35,996 nt of DNA from CAZMCH01 sp964564735 (lineage in GTDB: Bacteria; Poribacteria; DTPJ01), in assembly GCA_964564735.1 (NCBI GenBank), contig CAZMCH010000039.1, forward strand, positions 1 to 35,996, read 5' to 3'. Each line of letters opens with the position of its first letter. The first letter of the stretch is position 1. A program made the position numbers and the translations under genes. Positions 1 through 7,171 of the stretch are shown one piece after another. A model generated the notes under the pieces. That model searched no databases and was not told where the DNA came from. It saw only the letters and a program-made list of their open reading frames with translations.

Positions 1-324
1 AGTGTTCACAGTCAATTTCGTAAGGTTCCAGCCCTAAGCGTCAGTTTCCTGATGACATATCAGTTTTGAAAATGTTATATATTTCCAGTTGTGAGATAAC
101 AAAGAAATGGACGATGAGGCTACCCAACTGGAATAGGATATTGGCACAGCCATCAACTCACTTTGGGAAAAGGGTTAATAAGTATTTATAATATGGCGGA
201 ATGGAAACTTACACAAAACTATTGACATGCCCCGAAAATCAAGATAGAAGCTTTTGCTACAAAAATAATTAGCACAAGTCGTGGTCTATAAGTAAATTAT
301 TACTCGATTGATCAGTAAGTATTT
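1..324. other. Gap downstream of cimA, no gene seen
   Basis: No reading frame here has a convincing start, ribosome site or recognisable protein family. A short plus-strand frame begins near position 108 but reaches a stop after nine codons. I see no clear intrinsic terminator for the leftward cimA transcript. The stretch may hold the end of a neighbouring gene cut off by the window edge, but nothing supports that directly. Confidence 0.5.
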
Positions 325-1896
325 TTATTCTTGGCTATTTTTATATAACTTATATTCTATACTATCAACTAATGCCTCCCAACTTGCCTCAATAATATCT
401 TCTGAAACTCCAACGGTTCCCCAATTCATATTACCATCGCTTGATTCTATGAGAACTCTAACTTTTGCAGCAGTTCCACTTTTGGCATTTAAAACCCTAA
501 CCTTAAAGTCTGTTAACCTTACTGATTCTAATTCAGGAAAGAAGGTTATTAATGCTTTCATAAGGGCTTTATTAAGTGCATCAACAGGACCATGACCCTC
601 AGATGCCTGATATTCTATATTTCCGTTGACATCCATAAGTTTTATTGTTGCTTGTGAGCGCATCTCATGTTTTTCAGACCGTTCAACTAAAACAGTAAAC
701 CCTTTTAACTCAAATGAATTTTTATGTTTACCTATTGTTCTATTAACCATAAGCTCAAAAGATGCTTCTGCTCCTTCGTATTGATAGCCTTCTTTCTCAA
801 ATTCTTTTAGATTATCGGAAATCAATTGCACTTCTGGGGAATTCTTCTGTAAATTCGGGTGATCCCTCCAGAGTTTTGCCAATATACTGCTTTTACCAGC
901 TTGCTCTGACACCAAAAAACGCCTTTCATTTCCAACGATTTCTGGATCAACATGTTCATAGGTAACTGGATTCTTTTGAACTGCATCAGCATGAAGACCC
1001 GCTTTATGAGCAAACGCACTCCTACCAACATAAGGTAATTTTTCATCATGCGGCATATTTGCTAATTCACTGACAAGCCTTGACGCTGTTGTGAGATTTG
1101 CTATACCTTCATCACTCATGCAATTTATCCCTAATTTCAGCTTAAGATTTGGTATTATCGTGCATAAATTGGCATTTCCACATCTTTCACCATAACCATT
1201 GAAAGTTCCATGAACCTGTCTTGCACCTGTCTGAATTGCTATAATTGAATTAGCTACCGCTAGACCTGTATCATCATGGGCATGTATTCCAATAGGAATT
1301 TTGACGCTTTTTTCTATTGCCATGATGATTTCTGCTATCTCAAGAGGCATTGTTCCGCCATTTGTATCGCAAAGCACAAGGCATGAAGCCCCACCATTTT
1401 CTGCAGATTTAAGTGTTGATATTGCATATTCTGGATTAGATTTGTAACCATCAAAAAAATGTTCTGCATCAAATATAACTTCCCTGTCATTATCAACAAG
1501 AAATTTAACAGAATCCTCAATTAACTCAAGATTTTCATCAAGTGATGTACGAAGAACATCCCTAACATGAAGCTCCCAGCTTTTTCCGACAATAGTAATG
1601 ACGCTTGTATCTGCCTGTATAAGCTGATTTAGGTTTTTATCTTCAGAGGCTTTGTTACCTATCCTTTTTGTGCTACCAAACGCCGCTAATTTGGCTTTTT
1701 TCAGCTTCAATTCCTTTGCACGCTTAAAAAACTCTTCATCTTTTGGATTTGCCCCAGCATATCCACCTTCAATGTAGTCAATACCTAGCTTATCGAGTTC
1801 TTGGGCTATACGCAATTTGTCTTCTACTGAAAAAGATACGCCTTCTCCCTGAGAACCATCTCTCAGTGTTGTATCATAGATTTGAACATTTACCAT
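325..1896 (-). CDS. cimA: (R)-citramalate synthase, LeuA-related
   Basis: Condenses acetyl-CoA with pyruvate to (R)-citramalate, the first step of the threonine-independent route to isoleucine. The N-terminal HMGL-like TIM barrel opens with the TLRDGSQ motif (about residues 10-16), carries the metal-binding H-x-H pair in IHAHDDTG (about residues 204-211) and then NGYGERCGNA. The C-terminal part, from about residue 395, is the LeuA-type dimerisation/allosteric domain, where isoleucine feedback is expected. I place the start at 1896, giving 523 residues, because that ATG overlaps the upstream GNAT stop as TAATG and follows an AAGGGGAA ribosome site. The longer frame from 1941 would only add residues inside the neighbouring gene. 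Length and motifs fit the long Geobacter-type CimA rather than 2-isopropylmalate or homocitrate synthase, although substrate choice is inferred from family resemblance. Confidence 0.9.
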   Translation of the reverse strand: MVNVQIYDTTLRDGSQGEGVSFSVEDKLRIAQELDKLGIDYIEGGYAGANPKDEEFFKRAKELKLKKAKLAAFGSTKRIGNKASEDKNLNQLIQADTSVITIVGKSWELHVRDVLRTSLDENLELIEDSVKFLVDNDREVIFDAEHFFDGYKSNPEYAISTLKSAENGGASCLVLCDTNGGTMPLEIAEIIMAIEKSVKIPIGIHAHDDTGLAVANSIIAIQTGARQVHGTFNGYGERCGNANLCTIIPNLKLKLGINCMSDEGIANLTTASRLVSELANMPHDEKLPYVGRSAFAHKAGLHADAVQKNPVTYEHVDPEIVGNERRFLVSEQAGKSSILAKLWRDHPNLQKNSPEVQLISDNLKEFEKEGYQYEGAEASFELMVNRTIGKHKNSFELKGFTVLVERSEKHEMRSQATIKLMDVNGNIEYQASEGHGPVDALNKALMKALITFFPELESVRLTDFKVRVLNAKSGTAAKVRVLIESSDGNMNWGTVGVSEDIIEASWEALVDSIEYKLYKNSQE

Positions 1897-2465
1897 TATT
1901 TGTTCCCCTTGTTTTCGGAAGATACTGAGTTTTTGTTCCATTCTGATCTTAATATTCCCATAAAATAGACATCACAATATTTGCCATTTCTAAATAAATG
2001 CTCTCTATAAGTTCCTTCTAGTATGAAGCCTGCTTTTTCGTAAGCTTTTCTAGCTCTTGCGTTGAAATCAAACACGGTAAGTGTAATACGATGCAAATTT
2101 AATTGCTCAAAACCATATTTCAGAACGAGCTTTATTGCTTCTGTTCCAAAACCTTTTGACCAGCAAGTTTTATCACCGATGAAAATCCCAAGTGTAGCGT
2201 GTCTGTGTATCATTGATATTCCATGCAATCCGATATTACCTATGAGCCTATCGCTACCTTTTAGGACAATGCCTAGCACGATATTTTTATCATCTTTGTA
2301 GAGTCCTTGTATCCATTCATTTTCTCTGGTCTTGTTAAAAGGTAATACCATAGAAAGATTTTCTCGAACATCCCAATCGTTTAGCCACGACACATAATTA
2401 TCAATGTCATTTTCCTCAATAGGTCTTAGATAGACCTTTTCTCCAATTAAAAATGGATTTTGCAT
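1896..2465 (-). CDS. GNAT N-acetyltransferase, RimJ/RimL-like
   Basis: GNAT-fold acetyltransferase of the RimJ/RimL (Acetyltransf_3) type, 189 residues. It shows the N-terminal LRPIEENDID strand-helix, a central VLKGSDRLIGNIGLHGI sheet, the cofactor loop region GDKTCWSKGFGTEAI and the C-terminal ARKAYEKAGFILEGTYRE typical of this family. The acceptor (protein N-terminus, polyamine or antibiotic) cannot be told from sequence. An in-frame GTG at 2474 exists, but the ATG at 2465 sits at a proper distance from an AGAGG ribosome site that overlaps that GTG, so I chose 2465. It is translationally coupled to cimA through TAATG and lies just downstream of the terminator at 2501-2540, so both genes should need read-through of that terminator. 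Confidence 0.82.
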   Translation of the reverse strand: MQNPFLIGEKVYLRPIEENDIDNYVSWLNDWDVRENLSMVLPFNKTRENEWIQGLYKDDKNIVLGIVLKGSDRLIGNIGLHGISMIHRHATLGIFIGDKTCWSKGFGTEAIKLVLKYGFEQLNLHRITLTVFDFNARARKAYEKAGFILEGTYREHLFRNGKYCDVYFMGILRSEWNKNSVSSENKGNK

Positions 2466-2500
2466 ATTATACACCTCTGATATTTATTTTAACATAATTT

Positions 2501-2540
2501 GATAAAAAAAGCCCACTGTTTTTTGCTTAACAGTGGGCTT
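2501..2540 (-). terminator. Intrinsic terminator in the leader of the GNAT-cimA operon
   Basis: A perfect 12-bp inverted repeat (AAGCCCACTGTT at 2509-2520 and AACAGTGGGCTT at 2529-2540, 8-nt loop) is followed on the minus strand by seven T residues. It ends about 36 nt before the GNAT start codon. No annotated gene lies between it and the promoter at 2776-2804, so it terminates either a leader transcript (attenuation) or a stand-alone ncRNA. Confidence 0.85.
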
Positions 2541-2769
2541 TATATATTTAATTGAATTACTTTTGCTGAGATGCTAATTCCTGACATCCGCCCCCTGTCT
2601 TGACATTCGTATCAAAATAATAATATTAATGTTACGGATATAAAGACGGCTTATTTTGTCCAAATACATAGGCGATGCGCAAACCATATTTTTATCTAAA
2701 CAAAAGTAATTAAACAGCATAGTCTTAATCTCAAAAAATTCATAAATCCTGTATTATATATCTTATATT
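2501..2769 (-). ncRNA. Structured leader RNA or independent small RNA
   Basis: This is the transcript predicted between the promoter at 2776-2804 and the terminator at 2501-2540, about 269 nt. It folds on paper into a rod. An 11-bp closing stem pairs AAUUACUUUUG (2711-2701) with CAAAAGUAAUU (2565-2555). A large internal bubble of about 20 nt per side follows. A second stem pairs GCAUCGCC (2678-2671) with GGCGGAUGU (2592-2584, one bulge). Apical pairings are GUCUU/AAGAC (2647-2643 with 2601-2597) and ACAUU/AAUGU (2632-2628 with 2607-2603). A closing stem, central bubble and apical rod resemble 6S RNA in outline, but I cannot match conserved 6S sequence. The alternative is a cis-acting attenuator or riboswitch for GNAT-cimA. 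I found no T-box or known riboswitch consensus. Confidence 0.5.
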
Positions 2770-2775
2770 ATGCGA

Positions 2776-2804
2776 ATTTTATCATAATAATATATATATG
2801 TCAA
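2776..2804 (-). promoter_or_regulatory. Sigma-70-type promoter for the cimA leader
   Basis: On the minus strand, a perfect -35 box TTGACA (2804-2799) is separated by 17 nt from a -10 box TAAAAT (2781-2776). Transcription should begin near 2769, giving a leader of about 300 nt before the GNAT start at 2465. Confidence 0.7.
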
Positions 2805-3174
2805 GAAAAATGTATGAAACTCAGAAATTCTCACTCAGCTAAATTGTCAAAAATTTGACAGTATCAATAAAAGGTAATTGGAACTACTCAATCAGGTAGG
2901 TAAACTGAGATTATATGAATCTATAATTCATTGTTAATTCATAATATTTGGACTCACTCCAATCTCCATCATCTCAAATGCAAACTAGCTCTATCCATCA
3001 AACGTTATATAAGACATTAGCTATTTCTGACATACAAAACTACATATCATCTCCTCAATGTCAGCCTTTGGCAGTTCACATTTCACACGACCTTATGTTA
3101 GAATGTTAAGGGATTTAACCAAAAATGATTACCCAGTAATTTAGGACAGATAAGATACTCAGTCAGATATAAGG
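2805..3174. other. Non-coding gap between divergent operons
   Basis: There is no supported reading frame between the cimA promoter and the purE promoter. The one visible structure is a small palindrome, TGTCAA-AAAT-TTGACA at 2845-2860. It could be an operator, or it could be two chance -35-like boxes, since neither has a good -10 partner. Confidence 0.5.
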
Positions 3175-3203
3175 TTGACATAAATATAATGTAATGGTAT
3201 ATT
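3175..3203 (+). promoter_or_regulatory. Sigma-70-type promoter of the purE operon
   Basis: TTGACA at 3175-3180, a 17-nt spacer and TATATT at 3198-3203 form a near-consensus promoter. Transcription would begin near 3210, about 57 nt before the purE start. Confidence 0.65.
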
Positions 3204-3266
3204 TTCATAAATAAATAAAAATGATCACCAAGTATGATAATATTGTATTTAGAAAGGACAAAAATC

Positions 3267-3794
3267 ATGAATTGTCTTGTTGGGATAATCGTAGGAAGCG
3301 ATTCTGATCTTCCTTTAATTCAGGAAACGACAAATGTATTAGAGGAATTGGGCGTTCCCTACGAAGTAACAATCATTTCAGCGCATAGAACGCCTGAACG
3401 TGTAGCGGAATATGTCTCAACTGCCAAAGAGCGTGGGATTAAAGTGATTATTGCAGGTGCAGGCGGTGCGGCGCATCTGCCGGGAGTTGTTGCATCAAAA
3501 ACAACCTTGCCCGTAATAGGTGTTCCAGTGGATAACAGCCCATTAAATGGAGTTGACGCTTTATATTCAATCGTCCAGATGCCTGCGGGAATACCCGTTG
3601 CATCAATGGCGATTGGAAAAGCTGGTGCAAGAAATGCTGGTATATTTGCGACACAGATTCTAGCATTGATGGATTCAGAGATCGCCCAGAGGCTTGCTGA
3701 TTTTCGTAAAAAGATGGCTGAGTCTGTGGAAAGTAAAGCGAATAAACTGGCGGAAGTTGGTATTGCAGAATATATAAGCAAGATGAAAAAATGA
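3267..3794 (+). CDS. purE: N5-CAIR mutase, PurE class I
   Basis: Converts N5-carboxyaminoimidazole ribonucleotide to CAIR in de novo purine synthesis, in the cytoplasm. The 175-residue protein opens with the PurE fingerprint VGIIVGSDSDLP, followed by the active-site SAHRTPER motif, IIAGAGGAAHLPGVVA, and the bacterial SIVQMPAGIPVA and IGKAGARNA segments. This fits class I PurE, which works with PurK. No purK is in this window. The start at 3267 is chosen over an upstream ATG at 3234 because it follows AGAAAGGA at 8 nt and matches the usual N-terminus. The stop overlaps the start of the next gene (ATGA), so the two are translationally coupled. Confidence 0.94.
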   Translation: MNCLVGIIVGSDSDLPLIQETTNVLEELGVPYEVTIISAHRTPERVAEYVSTAKERGIKVIIAGAGGAAHLPGVVASKTTLPVIGVPVDNSPLNGVDALYSIVQMPAGIPVASMAIGKAGARNAGIFATQILALMDSEIAQRLADFRKKMAESVESKANKLAEVGIAEYISKMKK

Positions 3795-4450
3795 TGAAAA
3801 CATCTGTAATAAGTGTTAGCTCATATAATATAAATGCAGTTATTGAAATGGCTGTTAATATTTTAAAATCAGGCAAGCTCGTTGCATTTCCGACGGATAC
3901 GGTCTATGGTATCGGTGCAGATGCTTTCAATAAGTTTGCTGTAGAAAAGATATTTGAGGCAAAGGGACGTGATTCAAAGAAACCTCTTCAGGTATTGATT
4001 GCTGATAAAAAAGATTTGGACTTTATTGCAGAAGAAAAATCCGATATTTTAATAAGGCTTGTTGAGAAATTCATGCCCGGCGCATTAACTATCGTTATGC
4101 CAGCAAAAAGGGATTTTCCTAGATGGGCAACATGCAGACTTGATACAGTTGGAGTGAGAATGCCATCAAATATGCTTGCACTTGAAATGATAAAGGCATT
4201 TGGCAAGCCTATTTCCGCAACAAGCGCAAACATATCGGGTATGCCTGATCCGAAAGATGCTCAACAGGTGCTTGAATATCTTGATGGCAAGGTTGATCTT
4301 ATACTTGATGGCGGGGCTACTTCTGATAATATCCCGTCGACTGTTTTGGACATATCCATTAATCCGCCGAAGATATTGAGACAGGGGAAAATATCATCGG
4401 AAGAAATAAACGAAATAATAGGTAAAAAAGTGCATCCAAAGAGGAATTAA
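3791..4450 (+). CDS. tsaC: L-threonylcarbamoyladenylate synthase, YrdC/Sua5 family
   Basis: Makes threonylcarbamoyl-AMP from threonine, bicarbonate and ATP, the first step of the universal t6A37 modification of ANN-decoding tRNAs. It is a 219-residue single YrdC-domain protein, close to TsaC in length and lacking the C-terminal extension of long Sua5. Visible signatures are AFPTDTVYGIGADA near residue 33, KGRDSKKPLQVLI for nucleotide contact and the conserved ISATSANISG motif. It begins at ATGATG overlapping the purE stop; either ATG (3791 or 3794) could be used. It sits directly before rpiB, an arrangement that recalls the ywlC-ywlF neighbourhood of Bacillus. Confidence 0.9.
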   Translation: MMKTSVISVSSYNINAVIEMAVNILKSGKLVAFPTDTVYGIGADAFNKFAVEKIFEAKGRDSKKPLQVLIADKKDLDFIAEEKSDILIRLVEKFMPGALTIVMPAKRDFPRWATCRLDTVGVRMPSNMLALEMIKAFGKPISATSANISGMPDPKDAQQVLEYLDGKVDLILDGGATSDNIPSTVLDISINPPKILRQGKISSEEINEIIGKKVHPKRN

Positions 4451-4454
4451 ATAA

Positions 4455-4907
4455 ATGAAAATAGCAATTGGAAGCGACCACGCTGGTTTTGAGTTAAAAG
4501 AAAAAGTAAAAGAGTTCCTGAAAGAAAAAGGTTATGAATATGATGATCTTGGTGCAGTCAAATTTGACCCAGATGACGATTATCCCGAATATGGCAGAAA
4601 GGTTGGCGAAGCTGTGGCATCTGGCAAATATGATCGTGGAATAGTCATTTGTGGAACAGGCATGGGCATATCTATATCAGCAAACAAAGTTCCCGGCATT
4701 AGGGCTACTACATGCTATAATACCGAGATGGCAAAAATGGCACGTGAACATAATGATTCTAACGTCCTTGCATTAGGCGGAAGAATAAAAACAGAAGAGC
4801 CTGTATCCAAGATAGTTGAAGTTTGGCTGGATACGCCTTTTTCAAACGGAGAAAGACATAAACGCAGAATAGAGCAGATCAAAAAGATTGAGAAATCAGA
4901 AAAGTAA
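4455..4907 (+). CDS. rpiB: Ribose-5-phosphate isomerase B
   Basis: Interconverts ribose 5-phosphate and ribulose 5-phosphate in the pentose phosphate pathway. The 150-residue protein has the RpiB hallmarks: GSDHAGFELK at the N-terminus (Asp8, His9), the ICGTGMGISISANK phosphate/active-site loop with catalytic-type Cys66, and REHNDSNVLALGGR with His99. The Cys and its loop argue for RpiB rather than only a LacAB subunit. A lacAB pair is not seen. The gene follows tsaC by 4 nt, with an AGAGG-containing ribosome site inside the end of tsaC, and precedes the deaminase gene by 12 nt, so it belongs to one operon. Confidence 0.93.
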   Translation: MKIAIGSDHAGFELKEKVKEFLKEKGYEYDDLGAVKFDPDDDYPEYGRKVGEAVASGKYDRGIVICGTGMGISISANKVPGIRATTCYNTEMAKMAREHNDSNVLALGGRIKTEEPVSKIVEVWLDTPFSNGERHKRRIEQIKKIEKSEK

Positions 4908-4919
4908 AGGAGTGGATTA

Positions 4920-5375
4920 ATGGAAGAACGCATTTCTTGGGATGATTACTTCATGGAAATAACAAGGCTTGTATCAAAGCGATCAACGTGTTTGCGGAGG
5001 CATGTCGGGGCTGTGATTGTCAGAGATAAACGTATATTAGCAACTGGATATAACGGTGCTCCGAAAGGATTGGCACACTGTCTTGAAATAGGCTGTCTAA
5101 GAGAAAAGATGGGCGTGCCATCAGGGCGAATGCACGAGCTTTGTCGGGGACTTCATGCAGAGCAGAATGCAATAATTCAAGCGGCGTTATTCGGCGTTAG
5201 TATAGAGAACTCACAAATTTATACAGTCAATCAGCCTTGTGTCGTCTGTGCTAAGATGATAATAAACGCAGGGATAAAGCGTATAATCTATGATAAACCA
5301 TATCCAGACGAATTGGCAGAACAGATGATTAATGAGGCGGGGATTGAGTTGGTAAATATCAGGTCGAATATTTAG
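4920..5375 (+). CDS. dCMP deaminase, ComEB-like
   Basis: Zinc-dependent deaminase that supplies dUMP for thymidylate synthesis from dCMP. The 151-residue protein carries the catalytic HAE motif at residues 79-81 and the PCVVC zinc ligands (Cys107, Cys110). The ATGYNGAPKGLAHC segment and additional Cys/His residues before the HAE motif are typical of the ComEB/dCMP deaminase subfamily with a second zinc site. AAAGGAG lies 7 nt before the ATG. It is the last gene of the purE operon. Its TAG stop coincides with the left end of an intergenic inverted-repeat element. A generic cytidine or riboflavin-type deaminase is less likely given the insert. Confidence 0.88.
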   Translation: MEERISWDDYFMEITRLVSKRSTCLRRHVGAVIVRDKRILATGYNGAPKGLAHCLEIGCLREKMGVPSGRMHELCRGLHAEQNAIIQAALFGVSIENSQIYTVNQPCVVCAKMIINAGIKRIIYDKPYPDELAEQMINEAGIELVNIRSNI

Positions 5376-5540
5376 TGGTATTCTCGCAAAATGATTTATT
5401 CTATTTTTTACACACCCCCAACCCCTCTCAAAGAGGGGAGTTTAGAGCGTTTCCCCTCTTGGGAGGGGATTTAAGGGGTGGGTTAATATCGGCATTAAAA
5501 CATTACTTATTTAACGAGAAAACCATTTAGTTAGCCACTA
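5373..5540. repeat. MITE-like nested inverted-repeat element
   Basis: The core at about 5413-5484 is palindromic. It starts with CACCCCCAACCCCT and ends with AGGGGTGGGTT, and it encloses two hairpins, CCCCTCT/AGAGGGG (5422-5438) and CCCCTC/GAGGGG (5453-5468), which can also cross-pair. Outside the core, TAGTGG-TATTCTCG (5373-5386) is imperfectly mirrored by CGAGAAAACCA...CCACTA (5515-5540). The outer module resembles the one flanking the repeat at 11635-11808. Confidence 0.6.
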
Positions 5541-5572
5541 ATTAAGCACACTAAAAATAGAAAGGGCAATAA

Positions 5573-6766
5573 ATGAAAGAAATAGATGGTGGTATTACTG
5601 CTGTGCCGGGGATAAAGACCGCAGGTGTTGCAAGCGGGATAAAGGCAATAGGAACTAAAGATCTAATCGTGATATTTTGTGATGAATTGGCAACTTCAGC
5701 AGGCACATTTACAACAAATAAGGTAAAGTCAGCTCCAGTTCTTGTTTCGATGGAACATATAAAGTGCGGAAAAGCTCAGGCTGTTGTTGCAAACAGCGGG
5801 AACGCTAATGCCAGCACAGGTGAACAGGGAATAAAAGATGCAAAAAAGATGGCTGAATTGACAGCGAAAGAACTTGGAATTTCCTCTGAGCATGTGCTTG
5901 TTGCATCAACAGGAAAAATAGGTCGTTTTATGCCGATGGATAAGGTAGAATCGGGAATTAAAATTGCAGTATCAAAATTAAGCTATACAGGCGGACATGA
6001 GGCGGCGCAAGCAATCATGACTACTGATACTTTCCCAAAAGAATGTGCGGTTGAATTTGAAATACAGGGCAAAAAGGCGCATATCGGCGGAATGGTCAAA
6101 GGCGCAGGTATGATCAATCCCAACATGGCGACTATGCTTTGCTTTATTACTACTGATGTTGCTATTGAGCAGGATATTTTGCATACAGCGCTTAAAACAG
6201 CAGTTGATAAATCGTTCAACATGGTTTCTGTTGATGGCGATATGAGTACTAATGATACGGTCATAATTCTGGCTAATGGCAAAGCAGGGAATGAAAAAAT
6301 AACCCAACAGAATAATGATTATAGTGAATTTCTTAAAGGATTGAGCCATGTAACAATTTCGCTTGCTAAGATGATTGCCAAAGATGGAGAAGGCGCAACC
6401 AAGTTTATAGAATTACAGCTTAAAGGGGCAAAAAGTGAAGATGATGCAAAGAAAGCAACTCATGCCATTGCCCAATCCCCCCTTCTTAAATGCGCTTTGT
6501 TCGGCGAAGACCCAAACTGGGGCAGAATAATGTCGTCTCTTGGTTCATCAAGGATAGATATGGATCAGAATAAAGTTGATATATGGTTTGATGACCTGAA
6601 GATAGTAGAAAATGGCATAAGCACAGGATTTGATATTGAAAAAGCCAAAGAGATATTAAAGAAAAAAGAATATGTCATAGCTATTAATCTAAAAATGGGT
6701 GATGCTCAGGGAACTTTGTGGACATGCGATCTGTCTTATGATTATGTGAAGATCAATGTGGAATAA
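5573..6766 (+). CDS. argJ: Bifunctional ornithine acetyltransferase / N-acetylglutamate synthase
   Basis: Transfers the acetyl group from N-acetylornithine to glutamate (cyclic arginine pathway) and may also make N-acetylglutamate from acetyl-CoA. The 397-residue precursor shows VANSGNANASTG, the VASTGKIGRFMPMDKV segment, and the self-cleavage site in GMINPNMATMLCF, where Thr187 becomes the N-terminal nucleophile of the beta chain. The C-terminal GEDPNWGRIMSSLG is also diagnostic. The ATG follows GAAAGGG at a good distance. argB and argD lie downstream on the same strand but are separated by small toxin-like and unknown genes, so this is an interrupted arg cluster. argC is not in the window. 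Whether the enzyme is mono- or bifunctional cannot be read from sequence. Confidence 0.95.
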   Translation: MKEIDGGITAVPGIKTAGVASGIKAIGTKDLIVIFCDELATSAGTFTTNKVKSAPVLVSMEHIKCGKAQAVVANSGNANASTGEQGIKDAKKMAELTAKELGISSEHVLVASTGKIGRFMPMDKVESGIKIAVSKLSYTGGHEAAQAIMTTDTFPKECAVEFEIQGKKAHIGGMVKGAGMINPNMATMLCFITTDVAIEQDILHTALKTAVDKSFNMVSVDGDMSTNDTVIILANGKAGNEKITQQNNDYSEFLKGLSHVTISLAKMIAKDGEGATKFIELQLKGAKSEDDAKKATHAIAQSPLLKCALFGEDPNWGRIMSSLGSSRIDMDQNKVDIWFDDLKIVENGISTGFDIEKAKEILKKKEYVIAINLKMGDAQGTLWTCDLSYDYVKINVE

Positions 6767-6767
6767 A

Positions 6768-6899
6768 ATGTGTCGTTTCAATTTTCCATTTAATCATAAT
6801 TGGCAAGGTAATTTTTATGCTATCAAACAGGTTTCACCCATTATTAAGGAAGAATCTGCTGAAATAGTCGTTATTGCTGTATATACATTTTGCTTCTGA
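6768..6899 (+). pseudogene. Truncated DUF4258-like partner of the DUF2283 gene
   Basis: An unbroken 43-codon frame starts one base after the argJ stop, has no good ribosome site and ends 11 nt before the DUF2283 gene. Its C-terminal half, YAIKQVSPIIKEESAEIVV then IAVYTFCF, has the pattern I recall for the end of roughly 90-residue toxin-like proteins (DUF4258-type) encoded just upstream of DUF2283 genes. The N-terminal half of such a protein is missing, so I read it as a remnant, although a short functional protein is possible. Family assignment is from memory of the pattern and is tentative. Confidence 0.4.
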
Positions 6900-6910
6900 G
6901 GTGATTTTAA

Positions 6911-7132
6911 ATGAAGATTAGCTATGATGCTGAAACAGACGCCCTTTATATCCGTTTGGTTGAGGGGAAATATGAATGCCGAACAATCAGATTAAATGAG
7001 GAAATAGCACTGAATATAGGTCCTGGGGAAATTTTGGTAGGCATAGAAATTCTTGATGCTAAGGAAGTTCTCGGTAAAGGCAAACTTCCTACTTTTATAT
7101 TGGAAAATATGCCTTTAGCTAAAGCTTCCTAA
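6911..7132 (+). CDS. DUF2283 family small protein
   Basis: A 73-residue protein with the DUF2283 fingerprint: MKISYDAETDALYIRL at the N-terminus, then a short beta-rich core with IALNIGPGEILVGIEILDA. DUF2283 proteins are usually encoded next to small toxin-like partners and are suspected antitoxin components, but no biochemical role is firmly established. GAGGTGA lies 9 nt before the ATG. Here the upstream partner appears truncated, which would leave an orphan member. It lies between argJ and argB in the same direction and is probably co-transcribed with them. Confidence 0.8.
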   Translation: MKISYDAETDALYIRLVEGKYECRTIRLNEEIALNIGPGEILVGIEILDAKEVLGKGKLPTFILENMPLAKAS

Positions 7133-7171
7133 ATAAAATAATAATTGAAATAAGCGAGGAGGATAAAAAAA

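Noticed and set aside
2501..2769. T-box or tmRNA interpretation of the cimA leader
   Set aside because: No T-box consensus, no specifier-like arrangement, no tRNA-like end or tag frame characteristic of tmRNA could be found.
2845..2860. TGTCAA-AAAT-TTGACA palindrome as an operator or divergent promoter pair
   Set aside because: Neither -35-like half has a -10 box at proper spacing, and no second copy was seen near a gene start.
3448..3876. 142-codon antisense frame opposite purE and tsaC
   Set aside because: The plus-strand genes are unmistakable, and the antisense frame has no start signal or family.
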